Position numbers and translations under genes: made by a program. 64,000 nucleotides of DNA, from positions 1,364,001 through 1,428,000 of the forward strand of contig JAKZZE010000008.1 of the NCBI GenBank assembly GCA_024220505.1, read 5' to 3'. This stretch comes from Rhizopus arrhizus. Taxonomy: Eukaryota; Mucoromycota; Mucoromycetes; Mucorales; Rhizopodaceae. Positions 10,345 to 23,102 of the stretch are shown here, in pieces. The notes beneath the pieces are model-generated. The model made no database searches and had not been told where the DNA came from. It saw nothing but the letters and a program-made list of their open reading frames with translations. Numbering within the stretch: position 1 is the first letter of the stretch; each line of letters opens with the position of its first letter.

Positions 10345-10872
10345 ATGAGTCAAATATTGTCTATTAAAGCATTAAATGGAACAGACTTTAAAACATTTAT
10401 TGAAAATGTGAATATTCTATTTGAAACAGCTCCACCATTGGCCAATCGATTATATGAAAGGAGACCTTATTCAAGTTATGATGCACTCATTGAAGAAGCT
10501 CAAAAGATATGCTTTTCTTCAGAATTAAGTAAACAAGAAAGAATTGAAATCATCAATGCTCATCCGCGTATTGGGGAATCCAAGGTCAACTTATCAGCTA
10601 TGTCACAAAGGGAACAAGGCAAGGGAGGAGAGGATCGAGAGGTAAATGAAGAGCTGGGCACGTTGAATGAAGCTTATGAAGCCAAATATGGATTTAAATT
10701 TATTGTGTTTGTGAATGGAAGAAGTAGAAGAGAGATTATACCTGTTTTAAAAGAGCGTATGACGAGGAATACAAAAGAGGAAGAATTAAAGATTGGCATA
10801 GAAAGTATGATGCAAATAGCCAAAGATAGATTAAAAAAGCTTATTTTTATTGAGGACAATAGTCGTTTATAA
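10345..10872 (+). CDS. OHCU decarboxylase (uric acid degradation)
   Basis: 2-oxo-4-hydroxy-4-carboxy-5-ureidoimidazoline decarboxylase makes (S)-allantoin after uricase and HIU hydrolase, usually in peroxisomes or cytosol. It is a single 175-aa exon, matching the family's ~170 aa. Diagnostic blocks are an N-terminal ALNGTDFKTFIENV helix, INAHPRIG (the active-site HPRIG), MSQREQG, NEAYEAKYGFKFIVFVNGRS and a C-terminal EEELKIGIESM helix. The start was chosen after a long pyrimidine and A-rich leader; an upstream in-frame extension is low complexity. No clear peroxisomal signal at the C-terminus (NSRL) is certain. It is tail-to-tail with the septin gene, only four bases apart. Confidence 0.93.
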   Translation: MSQILSIKALNGTDFKTFIENVNILFETAPPLANRLYERRPYSSYDALIEEAQKICFSSELSKQERIEIINAHPRIGESKVNLSAMSQREQGKGGEDREVNEELGTLNEAYEAKYGFKFIVFVNGRSRREIIPVLKERMTRNTKEEELKIGIESMMQIAKDRLKKLIFIEDNSRL

Positions 10873-10876
10873 TAAA

Positions 10877-12020
10877 TCATTTTTGTTGCGAAAAGTCCAT
10901 ACTTTTTAATTTTGTTGCTCTTTTAAATGTTAATCTTTCTGTTCGATATTGCTCATAGTATTGTTCCACTGTGTCTAATTGTAAGAATCTTCGATGAGAT
11001 GATAGTAATACTTGCTTTAGTTGAATAAAGTCTGAGTATATTTCACTCAAACAATCAATTGTTCCCCATCCAAAATCTCTTCCAAGTGGTACATTGGGTA
11101 TCTCTAATGGTTTACCAGTGCTTGGTTCATCTTCGTAAGATATAAATGTAAATGGAATCACTTTGAGATAATCTAACATGATTCGTGTCTCTTGATCTTC
11201 TTCTTCATAATCAAATTGTTCTATAAATTTTACAAGGTTTTCAGGTTTCTTTCTGTTTTCTTCGTCCTCTTCTTCTTCATTTTCTTCATCTTCTTGTTGG
11301 GCTGGTATACCATAAATAGGTATTTTATTATAAATGTCCTCTGTGATCTTTACTTTTAATCGATTCTTTTGTGCGAGTGTCAATTGGTCTGCTTTTCCAA
11401 TGACTGGTATCACATTAACCCTATTGGACAATTTGGTCAAGATCCGGACATCATATTCATCCAAGCTTGATTTCTTTGGATCCATAAAATAAAGACAACA
11501 GTGTACTTGGGTATCCACTGCCTTGGGATTACGCTTCACTTTACTTTCCTATTTTGGTTGTCTATAATTTAGTACATCACGTTTTTTTTTTTTTTTTTTT
11601 TTTTTTAATTGTTATTACCTCGGCTAAAGTCAAATCAAATTGGTGTTCAATATATTTCATGATATCATGTAATTGCTTGTCCACTAAGTACTCTGCTTGG
11701 AACCCTGGCGTGTCAATCAATGTGAGCAAGATACGTTCTTTATCAACTTCAATCTCTCTAGACACTGTATAAGGCTGTAAAGTCCTTTCGATAGGTCCTT
11801 CAGGTTCAATATTTACAAAGGATGTTTCACTTGCTACCGAATCCCTTCTTTTCTTTGTAGTTATTGGTGATTGTGCCTGTTCTTGTTCTTCTTCTTGTTT
11901 TTCATCCAACTTCAGGGCTTCGATTAATGTTCTAATAAAGCTTGTTTTCCCTGCCCCTGAAAAACCAACTACCATCACATTAAAATGGGAAACAGCTTGT
12001 TTTCTTGATCGCGGTGCCAT
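10877..12020 (-). CDS. Divergent septin GTPase
   Basis: Septin-family GTP-binding protein expected to assemble into cortical filaments or rings. 357 aa from exons 11619-12020 and 10877-11548. The P-loop is GFSGAGKTS, G3 is DTPG and G4 is GKAD (family norm AKAD). The septin blocks VHCCLYF, NVIPVIGKAD, GRDFGWG and YYEQYRTERL are present. An acidic insertion (EEDEENEEEEDEE) interrupts the G domain, and the protein ends soon after the septin unique element without a coiled coil. The divergent P-loop and missing coiled coil suggest the accessory AspE-like or Spn7-like class rather than a core septin. The intron contains a 26-T run. Confidence 0.85.
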
Positions 12021-12355
12021 AATAATTAAGAATAATAAAACAAAAGAAAAAAAAACTTTTTTGATAAAATAATAATAATAATAATAAAATATTTGTGTAG
12101 CATATATAAACTCGTGTGTATATAATAAACGTGTCGCTAGGTGATAAACTACATGGTCTATTTAACCTGTTCTCTCTTCCTCCTCCCCCCCTCACCGATT
12201 TACGTAGACACAAAAGTAACACAAGACTAAATTATTTAATAATAAAATGTATTATATAAATACTCACAGAATAATAGAGAAGGGGAAGAGGATATATACA
12301 TATAGTGATAATAATAATAGTAAGAATAAAAAAAGGTATAAAGAAAAAAAAAGTT
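12021..12355. other. Intergenic, upstream of the septin gene
   Basis: 335 bases of A/T-rich DNA with trinucleotide ATT/AAT stretches near 12069-12089. It contains the septin promoter and the 3' flank of the cyclin gene. No gene is seen. Confidence 0.5.
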
Positions 12356-13322
12356 TTAAAGATAAATAATAGAAGACTGCTGCTGAGGTGAAGCAGAAGG
12401 CGGTGGAGTAGGTATACCAACGATAGGTGTTTGATAATAATAATAATAGGTTTCATTACTATTATTATTATTACCTGGTATAAAAGGTGGTGCGTGAATA
12501 GAAGTAATAGAGATCCTACGTTCTTGTCGAGGACTTGTATTATATTGACAAAGGTTAACACTTGAACGAGAATGACGTGGTAAGTGATGTATACTATTTG
12601 TCTCTTGAAGACTATTTGCACTTGTCATCCTACGAACACTTTTCTTCTTGTACTTTTTATCTTCCCCAATAGATAAACGCTGAGTATAATCAGATAAACG
12701 ATCCACATCCAAAGAAGAAGAACGAACATGTTGACGGATGGGTCCCATATAACCTACTTTAAGTAGTTGATCTCCGTAACGTTGAAGTTCACAGATAGGC
12801 ACAGTCAAATTAAAGCTATTCAACTTGAGAAATTCAACTTCTAAACTATTTAATTCTGTTACTGGCAAACCACCCACCTTATTGTAACATTAATACTTTC
12901 TTATGCATACAAATCTATATTATTGTTACCTTGGCATAGCGTGTGTTGGTATAAAACACGTCACTAAAAAACTTGGAGGCCACCATGATACCAGTGATAA
13001 TCAAGCGATGAATATTAAAAGAATCAATCGTAAATGGTTTCCCAGTTAAGGCTAATGCATTTTTAGACATTCGATCAAAATAAACTAATAAGCTCAAAAA
13101 GCATTCATTGGCGCATGGACAATATTTTAATATCCTAGATAAATATGAAAAAATATCAATCGATGGTACAAGTCGAGCATGAAACCGAGTATAAACCGGT
13201 TGTTGTTTATTTAATAAATCGTTCGCTGCTGTCATACGTTCGAGTAAGGAGGCTAATAGTCGTATGGTATCTACTGTTGGATATTTAGCCAAGTCGAATA
13301 ATGGTGTGGATGTATTTAGCAT
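12356..13322 (-). CDS. Pho80-type cyclin
   Basis: Predicted regulatory subunit of a Pho85-like cyclin-dependent kinase (phosphate, glycogen or morphogenesis signalling). 304 aa from exons 12930-13322 and 12356-12877. The cyclin box contains ARLVPSIDIFSYLSRI, ECFLSLLVYFDRM, FNIHRLIITGIMVASKFFSDVFYTN and ARYAKVGGLPVTELNSLEVEFL, the standard order of the Pho80 family. The tail is long, Ser/Asn/Pro/Gln-rich and disordered, with poly-Tyr and Asn runs. The intron acceptor is AATAAG rather than CAG or TAG. A short GAAA microsatellite lies just upstream of the start. Confidence 0.85.
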
Positions 13323-13411
13323 TTTTTAAAGAAAGAAAGAAAGAAAGAAAGAAAAGTAGGAGAACAAAAAAAAAAAGATTTTTTTTTGTATTGATCATTT
13401 GGGTTGCACTT

Positions 13412-15148
13412 TTATTTGATTGGATGACTAGAAAGCTTTTGAATATATTCAATCAATGATCGAGTAGGACGGCCTAGGATAATGATAAGTAAAATGATAG
13501 CAAGCATACTTTTAACTTACCGCTCATTCCCTTGATATGGTATCCATCGGTCGATTGACTATCCATCACACCAGCAATATCGATATGAGCCCAATCTACA
13601 TTTTCAGTTATAAACTCCCTCAAAAAGGCAGCTGCTGAACAAGCACCACCTGATCTTCCTTTTCCTAAATTATTCAAATCTGCAACCAAGGACTCTTGCA
13701 TCTCTTTAAGATAACCATCATCTAATGGCATTCTCCAAAAAGGGTCATGAGTAGCACGTCCTGCTGCTTCTAATCTCTGCCACATTTCATCTGAATTAGT
13801 AAACACACCCGCATAGACATCACCCAAAGCAACATCCATGGCTCCAGTAAGTGTTGCAAGGTCAATTAAACTAGCTGGTGAATACTTTGAGCTCACATAA
13901 TGTAATGCATCTGCCTACTTATAATGTAAATATAAAGTGATAAACAGTGTTATTTTAGTTTACCAAAACGAGTCGACCTTCAGCATCTGTATCCAAGATT
14001 TCAATGGATTTACCATTCATTGCTTTAATGACATCACCTGGTTTTGTAGCATGACTTGATGGCATGTTTTCACAAAGTGGTGTGACAGCAACCACATTGA
14101 CTGGTAACTTCAATTTAGAAATACCATAAAGAGCACCTGCCACTGTTGCTGCTCCTCCCATGTCACCCTTCATCAATGCCATATTATTCGAAGGCTTTAA
14201 TGAAATACCTCCTCTACACATATACATCAATCACATGTAGTTTTCTGTGCATATCTGTGTACTTACGAATCAAAGGTGATACCCTTACCAACTAATCCGT
14301 GTGGTTTATCACCTTCTTTTCCTCCTTTATAATGGATTTCTAAGAATCTCAGAGGTTCACAACTACCATAGTCAGATTGAGCGACAGTGAAATATGTATA
14401 ATGTTTTCGTCTTTACCTTCCTTTGGCAACAGATAAAAATGCATTCATATTTTGTTTCGCTGCCCACTCTTCATCCCTCACAATCACTTCTACATTTTCT
14501 AATCCTGCCAACAAATAAGCTACTTCTTCTGCAAACAACTTGGGTGTCATCAAATTACTAGGGGAAGTCATAAGCATACGTGCCACATTTTGTGAGGCGC
14601 CCATGATCTGTCCCTTTTCCCAATCTTGGTTGGCCTTGAAAGGTTCGACTTGTAAAGCATCTGTCTTTTTGGTCTTGAGCTTGTCAAAACAAAACTGTGT
14701 CAAGACAGCACCTTCACCTGCACCTTGAGCATTCAAACAAGACAAATCAATGCCAATCTTTTTCGCACCCAAATTCTTCAAAGCTTGTAATCCAAGTGCA
14801 GTCTATTCACATTATGGATTAGCCTTGTTGTAATAAAAGCTAAATATCTGACTACTTTACAGCACGTCGAGCAGTTTCCATGTCGTTCTTTTTTGCCTCA
14901 TCTACACAAACAACTGCCACTTGTTTCATACCCTTGATATCATACAACACACGTACATCGTCGGCTTTTTTAAAGGCAGAAAAAGCAAGCTGACTTTCGA
15001 CAAGTTGTTGAGTCTCGGTTGAGATGTCAAGTGTTTGTAGTTTGGGCTGATTGTTACAAACAGAGGCACCAACTACAACAGCATCAAAGCCATTTGTAGA
15101 AAAGAATCTTTTTGATAGCTGACTTTGTCTTGCTGCCAATCGAAACAT
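13412..15148 (-). CDS. M17 leucyl aminopeptidase, probably mitochondrial
   Basis: Metallo-exopeptidase removing N-terminal residues. 491 aa in six exons: 14861-15148, 14417-14802, 14267-14362, 13964-14213, 13521-13914 and 13412-13473. The M17 signatures are present: [35 protein letters not shown], the catalytic [14 protein letters not shown] (family NTDAEGRL; here D replaces N) and IDLATLTGA. The C-terminus has WAHIDIAG and [11 protein letters not shown]. The N-terminus [17 protein letters not shown] is basic and hydroxylated, typical of a mitochondrial presequence. A poly-A tract of about 30 bases lies just upstream of the start. Confidence 0.93.
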
Positions 15149-15152
15149 GATT

Positions 15153-15188
<36 letters not shown>

Positions 15189-15407
15189 CTCCGCGTACAA
15201 ATTTTTTATGCCAGGGCTCTCTCGGACTCTCTGTTTGAATTGTTGGATGGAGGTACAAAAATGTACTTGTATTTTAATTACTGTTATGTTCCTGGAGACA
15301 TACGTCAAAAGATTATGCAACACTTACACCTCCCTTTATTTAAAACTCCCTTTTTTTTATATATCATCAATTTACATGTGAAATTTTTCTTTTTCTTTTT
15401 TTTCTTT
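15149..15407. promoter_or_regulatory. Divergent promoter, aminopeptidase and patatin-like gene
   Basis: 259 bases between divergent start codons. It includes a ~30-base A tract at 15155-15186 and a T-rich tract near 15385-15405, typical nucleosome-excluding promoter DNA. No specific binding site was identified. Confidence 0.5.
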
Positions 15408-17573
15408 ATGTTTACAAAGATAACTCAAGACCCATTAAAGTATATCGTTGTACCTATTTTATACTTTTTATACAGTTCTCTTTTAATCATTTATGGTTAT
15501 CTGATTGAACCATCCATGGTATACTTGCTATAATTATCATTATCACTATCCATAGTAACCTTCTAACAGGAAAAATGGCGTAAATATAAAGAAAATAATA
15601 AACCAGAGAATAAATTGCTCAATCAACTGGCAAATGCGAAAACGTTTGATGAATGGAAAGAAAGAGCAAAGGCACTGGATAAATATCTAAGTAAAAAAAA
15701 AAAAAATATACAGCCTGCATACGAGCATATTTGAGCTCATTTAATATTTTAGAAAACGATGACTGGATAAAAAAGTCAGAATCAAAACTGTACGATTATA
15801 AATTAATCAAATCTAGATTGGAACATTTAAGAAAGGCGCGCGAGATAGGTGATGTTGATAACATGACATATCTTTTGAGAGGTGGTTTATTAAGAAACTT
15901 TGGTGGTATCTGCGATAGAAGATTATTCTCCCATGCCTACCTAGGGTACTTGTTCACATACATAAAGTCATATTCTAAAAAGTCTGTTTAGTACAAAGCA
16001 ATTAATCCAAGATTATATGGAAGAAGTAGTGACACAGATTGAATACATTGAATCCACCCCGGATTTTGATGCCCAGGCCAAGTTAAAGTTCTTTAGTGAT
16101 ACACGGCAAAGCTTTGGCTGCTCTGCACTTGTTCTTCAAGGTGGTACTGCTCTAGCTCTGTATCATATTGGTGTGGTCAAAGCCTTGAATGAACAAGGCT
16201 TATTGCCTAGAATTATCAGTGGTACTGCTATTGGTGCCATGATTGCTGCACTCATCTGTATTCACACTGATGAAGAATTGCCTGTAAAATGATTAAATTA
16301 TTATGTGTGTGTGCATGCAACAAATTAATTGTGTTATCATATAGACCATTTTACAACCCAATGGCATTAATCTTACTGCCTTTTCAAATCAAGGTGCAAC
16401 TGGGTACAACATACAAGTAATATTGTGAAAAGTGAACTGATGATTCAAATAGTCACTTTAAACGACGCATTACTCGGTTCTTAAAATATGGGTATTTGAT
16501 GGACATGAAGGTCTTGCAAGAATGTGTACGTGCAAATGTGGGTGATCTGACATTTGAGGTAAAGAGAATATGATTGTTCTTTAGGAAATGTACTAAAAGT
16601 GATGTATAGGAAGCTTATGCTAGATCCAAACGTGTGCTTAATATCAGTGTATCATCCAGTCGAACACAAGAAGTCCCTCAACTACTAAATTATTTAACTG
16701 CACCCAACGTGGTAGATATCAAATCCTATTTTTTATGTTTAAATCATTAACTATTTTACAAAGCTAATTTGGAGCGCTGCATGCTGTTCAACTGCTTCTG
16801 CTGGATTATTTGGTGGTTGTCATCTAATGGCTAAAGATAATAATGGAAATATTGTCAAATGGATCTCTTCGGCTGTCCAGTGGAATCATTGGTCTGAAAC
16901 ATCGCCTGCAGAAAGTGAAGCACCCTTGTACAGACTATCTGAACTATTCAACGTGAACCATTTTATTGTATCACAAGCCAGTATTTATGCAATTCCATTC
17001 ATCGCAAAAGCACAAAATTTGCACCATGAAACACTGCTTCACAAGTTGGCTTATATCATTGCTTCTGAATTTAAACATAGGTTGTATCAATTGGATCAAC
17101 TTTATCTTTTGCCTCAAATATTTCGTGGAGTGATTGAAGAGAAGATGTCTGGTAATGTGAATGTGGTACCTGAACTTAACTTTTCTGTAAGGTCAATAGA
17201 TGACTTGAAGTGTATTGTATTTATATTTATATAGGACTTGAACATCTTATTCTCAAATCCATCTCATCAATCATTGGCTTATTGGTAAATAAACAAAATA
17301 GAAAAACTCAAAGTAACCCATTTGTTATAGGATCTTACACGGTGAAAGATCGATTTGGCCAGTCATGGCATTCATCAAGACAAGGTGTATGATTGAACTT
17401 GCTCTTGACAGAGGTGAGCATGAAATAATTTTTTCTTAAAAAAAAGAGAAAACAAACAAACTAACGATCGTGTAGCTGTTTTGAGATTGAAAGCAATGAA
17501 CGTAGAAAGAGAGCCAGTTGTAGTTCGAAGTCGTTATATTGAAAACAAAAAGAGAGCAAGTTCTATGCATTAA
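15408..17573 (+). CDS. Patatin-fold TAG lipase-like protein without catalytic residues
   Basis: Related to Tgl3/4/5 and plant SDP1 triacylglycerol lipases. 545 aa in eleven exons: 15408-15518, 15570-15690, 15753-15945, 15992-16283, 16345-16403, 16453-16558, 16610-16711, 16764-17186, 17235-17284, 17331-17413 and 17476-17573. Order: an N-terminal hydrophobic segment (YIVVPILYFLYSSLLIIYG), a DUF3336-like region, the patatin core with LVLQGGTALALYHIGVVKAL, then RVLNISVSSS, and LSELFNVNHFIVSQ. The nucleophile elbow reads GTAIG, with alanine replacing serine. The usual WxDGS segment reads WSETS, so the catalytic Asp is also gone. The rest of the scaffold is well conserved, so this looks like a pseudoenzyme. 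The fold is certain, activity is unlikely. Confidence 0.88.
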
Positions 17574-17640
17574 AATAAAAAAAAATGTTTTATGCTTTTT
17601 TTATAAAAAAAGACATTTGCGTGTGTGTGTTTCTATGTCA

Positions 17641-19210
17641 TCACTGCCTCCAACCCGCGTTTAATTGCATCAAAGTTAAAACAGCATCCAAAGGAAATTC
17701 TGTATGTTCTGCAGCAGGTGCTGTTGAAGAGGTAGAAGCGGTGCGCTCGGGCCCCTCTTCTTTTGTTGTGGCTGCTGCTGCTGCTGCGTGCAGCGTGGTT
17801 GCCAAGAGAGCCGCCAGTTTTTCTTCAGGCCGAGTGACTTCTAAGCCTGGAAATGTAGGTAAAGCAGCTAATTCGGAAGAGGTTGAAGAATTATTATTTT
17901 CGATGATATGTTGCTGTTGAGGTTGGTATTGTTGTAAATGATGTAAGAATTCAAGTAGTTGTAAAGAGGCTGCTGATTTATTTTGATCTTTATTTTCTAC
18001 TTCATTATTGTCAGTCACTGCTGCTGTAGATGATGACGGTGATGGTGACCCTTGTGCGGCCATGTTTTCTTCACTCGTGGCAGACAAAATAGAATCATCT
18101 GTGTTGACATTTGCTTCATTCTTTATTTCTGGCCTAGGATTTTCTTCAGTTTTCGCATCAGGCTTTGATTCAATTGCCACATTGTTTGTTTCTGAACTTG
18201 AGCTTGAGGCTGCTGCTGTTGGTGTGCTAGTATGGTTAAAGGCAGCAGCGGCATTACCTATTAATGCACGGGCAGCACCAGCAATACCAAGACTATTACA
18301 TAACATTGTCAAATAATTTATATCCGGTAGTTGCTGTTGTTGTCCATGCTGTTGTGGAGACAAAAAGTGTTGTGTGAGCGTGTTGAGATCATTGGGTTGA
18401 ACGTGAGCAGCAGCACCTAAAGAATTGTCAATCATTCCTTTCCTTCTTTCCTTTTCTTTTCTTTTTTGCTGTCTCTTTCGGAACTCTTCTTCTATCCAAG
18501 CTCGTTTATGCTCATTGTCCTCTTTTCCAAATAATTTATGAGCTCGTTTATTCACACGGCAACGTAGGTCATTATCTTTATCTAAAAAAAAAAATGTTTA
18601 CATTCACATGTTCATACACATGTCTAAAACTTACTTCTTTCTTCATTCTGCTGTCGCCAACGCTTTTTTCTCTCTCTGTTATCTGCTCTAACCTGTAATG
18701 TAGTTGAACATAAATGAACTTCATGAGACATTCCCCTCTCCTTCCTTTTTGAGTTTAGAGATTCTTTACCTTTTGATTCATCAATTCCCGTTTTAACAAG
18801 TCTGCAGGTAACTGACTCAAATCAACTATCTCTCTTTTCCGTTTATTACTATGGCTGTTACTAATACTACCACTACTAGTACTTGTTGTTCTTGCTGCTG
18901 TTGTCTCTTTTCTTTCTGCTTCATTCGTATTGGTAGCTGAATTAGCAGATGCAGCCGCTGCTGCAACAATGGAAGCGGCTAAAACAACATTGGTAGAGTC
19001 CAGTGTAGAAAAAAACTGTTGATGATTGTTTGCACCCATGGCTTGGGCAGTTGCTTGAATTAAAGCTTGGGTTTCTGCGGCTGTCAACTGTTGCAGTTGC
19101 GAAACAGCAGCAGAGAGTGGGTCGTTTTGTTGGTCAATAGTATCTTCCACTTTATCTTCTTCTATAGGCGTTGCTGCTTCCTTAGAATGTTCTTTCTGTT
19201 CTTGGTTCAT
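17641..19210 (-). CDS. DUF3020-type nuclear protein
   Basis: 479 aa in three exons: 18770-19210, 18635-18692 and 17641-18581. The conserved core spans the exon junctions. It runs RKKRWRQQNEERNKDNDLRCRV, then NKRAHKLFG and a helical WIEEEFRKRQQKRKEKERRKG, which I recall as the fungal DUF3020 region. It is flanked by an NLS-like NKRKRE and very long Ala/Ser/Gln/Thr low-complexity tails, the style of a transcriptional regulator. Function is unknown. The gene is convergent with the patatin-like gene, 67 bases apart. Confidence 0.75.
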
Positions 19211-22200
19211 TATTACTATTTTTTTTTTATTTCCCAGAGAAGAAAAAGAGAGAGAAAAAAAAAGTAAAGTATGTTCTCAGCGTTTTTTTTTAATTGGAGA
19301 CGGAGCTCAAGTTGATTACAGGTGATGATGTGTTCGAGTCACAAAATTTGTTTGCCTTACTTGATGGTCAGATGTAAAAAGAGAAATTATATAGCAATGT
19401 GCTTCTAGAGTGTATAAAAAGCAAGAGTCTTTTCCGAATTGTAATGTTCAAAGTCAAGTAGTGATATATGAGAGAAACAATGGGCCTTCACTTGAAATTT
19501 TAGTGATCAATAAATTTATACCAAAGTATATGTTTTATAGTTTTCTAACGTCATGGTCTTTGTATAAAAACAGTTTGAAAAATTATTTTATATATTTCTT
19601 ACGTATAAAACTTAGCCTTATGGTGTAAACTACTTGACAGCTCAATACAATCTAAAAAATGAAATATTTTATTGATGATATCCACTTACATGAACTGTAA
19701 AAAACACTTTTATCAATTAATTGCTTTATTGTAGCTGTCTGGAGCTCATTAAACAAGAAATTGTAGAGCACATTTGTAATTTTGCTCTAGAAATTTCTTC
19801 ATCCTTGCTTTTTTTTTTATGTCTCTATATCTGAGCAATTAAGCTTGAAGAGTATCTCATCTTCAATGGCACTGTCTTCATATTTATCAGAAATACCAAG
19901 AACTATCATTCTCACCATTATTATTGGTGCTGCCATCATAATAATTTGATACAAATAAAAGTAATCTTTTTAAGCCTATTTTTCTGACTTGGAGCCTAAC
20001 TTATGCATTAAATACTTTATTACATATACTCATAATCAGGTAATCACAATGAGGACACCTACAATATGATAGTTACAACGAAATAATTGCAGTAGGAGAA
20101 TTTCTGTAGCATGTATTTTATAGTATAAATAAACTCGTTCGTTGTAGACATTTATGCTTAATTATGGCTCATTCCAGTGATTAGACAATGAATGCTACAG
20201 TATACAACATAGTATCATTAAAATTGTGTGATGAGGTAAGCATCATCGAGGCAAACTAAATTTTATTGAAGTAGTAGATATTTTTGTCAAGAAGAAAGAT
20301 AAAATCAGTGCTCAATTCAGTGCTAGCGAATAGCTTGTAATGTTTGCTTTGATCCAAAATGATCTAACCAGATCTTTACAGATCACTGATACCTTTGTAA
20401 AGAATTTTTTAGACATGTTATACACATGTTATATATTCATCTATATGAGGTATTTAACCTCCATGAATAACAATGATGGAGCTAGAAGAGGTGATTTCGT
20501 CGTTTATCATGTTATGTATATTTTGTAGTTTTGCTGGTTAGAAATCCTTGTATTCCTTTCCTTGCACCCTTCTTTTAGACAGGTTAATTTCAGTTATCTT
20601 TTGATAAAATCAGATGCTTGAAGCACTCTGGAATACCAGCATCAAATGATGTGTTTATCAGTATGCTCTAGCGCTGCTAATTGGGGACTGCTTTGAAGCA
20701 GATAAATCTTCAAATGGGTAGAATAGTGGGCTTTTTTAATAGTAAAATGTGCCAATTGGTACCATCCTGACTGTATCATTTGGTCTGCTCAATATAGCAA
20801 ACGTCATTTGTAAACCTGGTATTCATCCTAAGCAATCGCAAGTATATCGGATTTTGTATCGACATAAGCGGCAATAGTAACAATAATAAAAACATCAATA
20901 AAACTTCATTAAACAGCATAATCATGCCTGGGTTTTGAAAACTTATTGCCTTATTTCTCCTATATGCTTAATACAGTAAGGGTAATGAACTAAAGCGGCA
21001 TTTTTTTTGCGGTACTTTACATGCATGTCTGCACAATACATTCAATAAAGTGTACAGTATTTGAAAGCATTTTCTTTAATTTTCATACACTGAATGTACG
21101 ATTAAAAGCATATCACTTAATATTAACTTTTGAATTAAAAAAAAGAAAATACAACAGAATGCGCTACTTGCACATGAACTAAAGTGTTAAAAATCACTGA
21201 CATGTAAATATTTGTTTCTTAGTTGATGATCGTGTCAGCATTTATGACCTTAGTGTTTGACAAAGTTAATTATTTGTTATTATACTAACGAACTATCATA
21301 TGATTATAACTATTTAAACAAATAGTGTCCATGGGTCATACTGTAATGCTCCGTCCCCATCTTTCTAGGATTGATAATAATTTAATATAAACTCTATGGC
21401 ATTCTTTTATCTTTGTAATACGCAAAGAGAACTTGATGTATAAGATACAGTGACGATTTCTTTTTAGTATAAAACGGGATATTTATATAATCTCTTCAAA
21501 ATAAAAATTGGATAGGAAAATAAGCGGTATAAGTACCCAGTAGTTTCACATCTTATTATCAGTGGCGTAAGTAATTTGAAAATTGCTCTTCGTAAGGCAA
21601 GATACGTGAGCATACCACTTTTTTTTAAATTGAATTAATACCTTAAGTAAATTTGAATGAAATGATTGAGCTTTAAGAAACCCTCAAATCCAAAATTATA
21701 AGCATTGCAGCAATATTAACAACGAAGCTTCCTATAGGTAGCAAGCGCTACAAATAGAACATGTTTGCGAAAGATTACTAAATTGTTTTTGTTCCTCTGA
21801 TTTGCTATATGTTCTTTCATAACACAATGATAACTTCTTATAGATATACTTGATAATCATGCTAATAGATTATCACTAGAAATAAAAAGAGGGAATTTAT
21901 TGTTAGAATACAGCTTTCTTAGGCATATAAAAAAGTGTGTTTGACAAGAAATGTTTCTTCTTGTGCGATCATCATCTTGGAACTATCTCTAGAAATTTTG
22001 CTATAGAATAACTGTAAATCTTTAAATGAATAATTGATAGAAAACTGATTGTATTCGCTTGCACATTATTTTACCGCCTCTTTTTTTTTTTTTTAATAAG
22101 GAGAGCTATTTTTGCACATACTTTTTAAATGGCTTCAAAATTCAATGTAATCACATTTCTTATGATAAACCGTCTAAATTCGCTTTTATTTTTATTTTTT

Positions 22201-22677
22201 ACTAAAGTCAAATTGTCCTTTTGTTGTATTCTCCGAAATTGCCTTGGTTTTGTTTGTAGCTTCAATACATTAAACTCTTTTTGAATTTTAATATATTCTC
22301 ACATTGACTAAAGTCTCACACTTTAATAAGAAAATTAGACCAGGATTTACTTCAATAGAAAATGAAGTATTCTTCTCTTTGATTGTAATAGAGACTAAAA
22401 AAGGACTTTTTTATTCATTGTCATATCGCATTAAAAATACATGAATATTTCCTCATATACGCACATCTACACCTATACCTACACAAATATAGCATAGTTC
22501 GTCCTGTACGACACAAGTTGACTTTATTAAGGAGATAAAGCATAAAGCTTGTACAAAAAGTCATCTGATAAACAGACTACATTTAATCTCCAATATTTTT
22601 ATTATTATTTCCTTTTTTTCTTTTTCTTTTTTCTTTTTATCAGCATTTAGTGTGTGTGTGCTTACATATAATAACTA
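19211..22677. other. 3.5-kb gene-poor region
   Basis: AT-rich DNA holding only short chance frames (the largest ~72 aa, near 19410). I see no tRNA, rRNA, repeat pair or coding-like peptide. The right end (about 22450-22677) is a pyrimidine-rich leader consistent with the ATG2 promoter. Its size is unusual next to its neighbours, which are mostly 50-600 bases apart. It could hold a non-coding RNA or decayed element that I cannot recognise. Confidence 0.4.
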
Positions 22678-23102
22678 ATGAAGGCATGGGATTATTTATC
22701 TGGTTGGACTAACTTTTCTATTCCGTCTAATATTCAAAAGCGTTTATATAAGTTTATATTAAAGAAAGCCATTGGTCCATTTCTTCAACATGATCTAGAT
22801 CTCGACAACTTTGACATTGAACTTGTCAATGGCTCAGTGGAATTAAGAGACCTCAACTTAAATCTAGAAGTAGATTATACAAAATATTATAGTATTTATG
22901 TATCACTGATTGATTTTTCTACTAGAAATTAAATGAGTTGATACAAGATACGCCTTTTATGGTTGAAAAAGGACAAGTATCCAGTATTCATGCTTCATTA
23001 CCTTGGGCCAACCATTGGAGCGGAGTATCTATTGAAATTCATGGACTTGAAATAAATTTAGTGCCAGTAAAACATAAAGAACATAATAGCAGTAAAAAGC
23101 AA

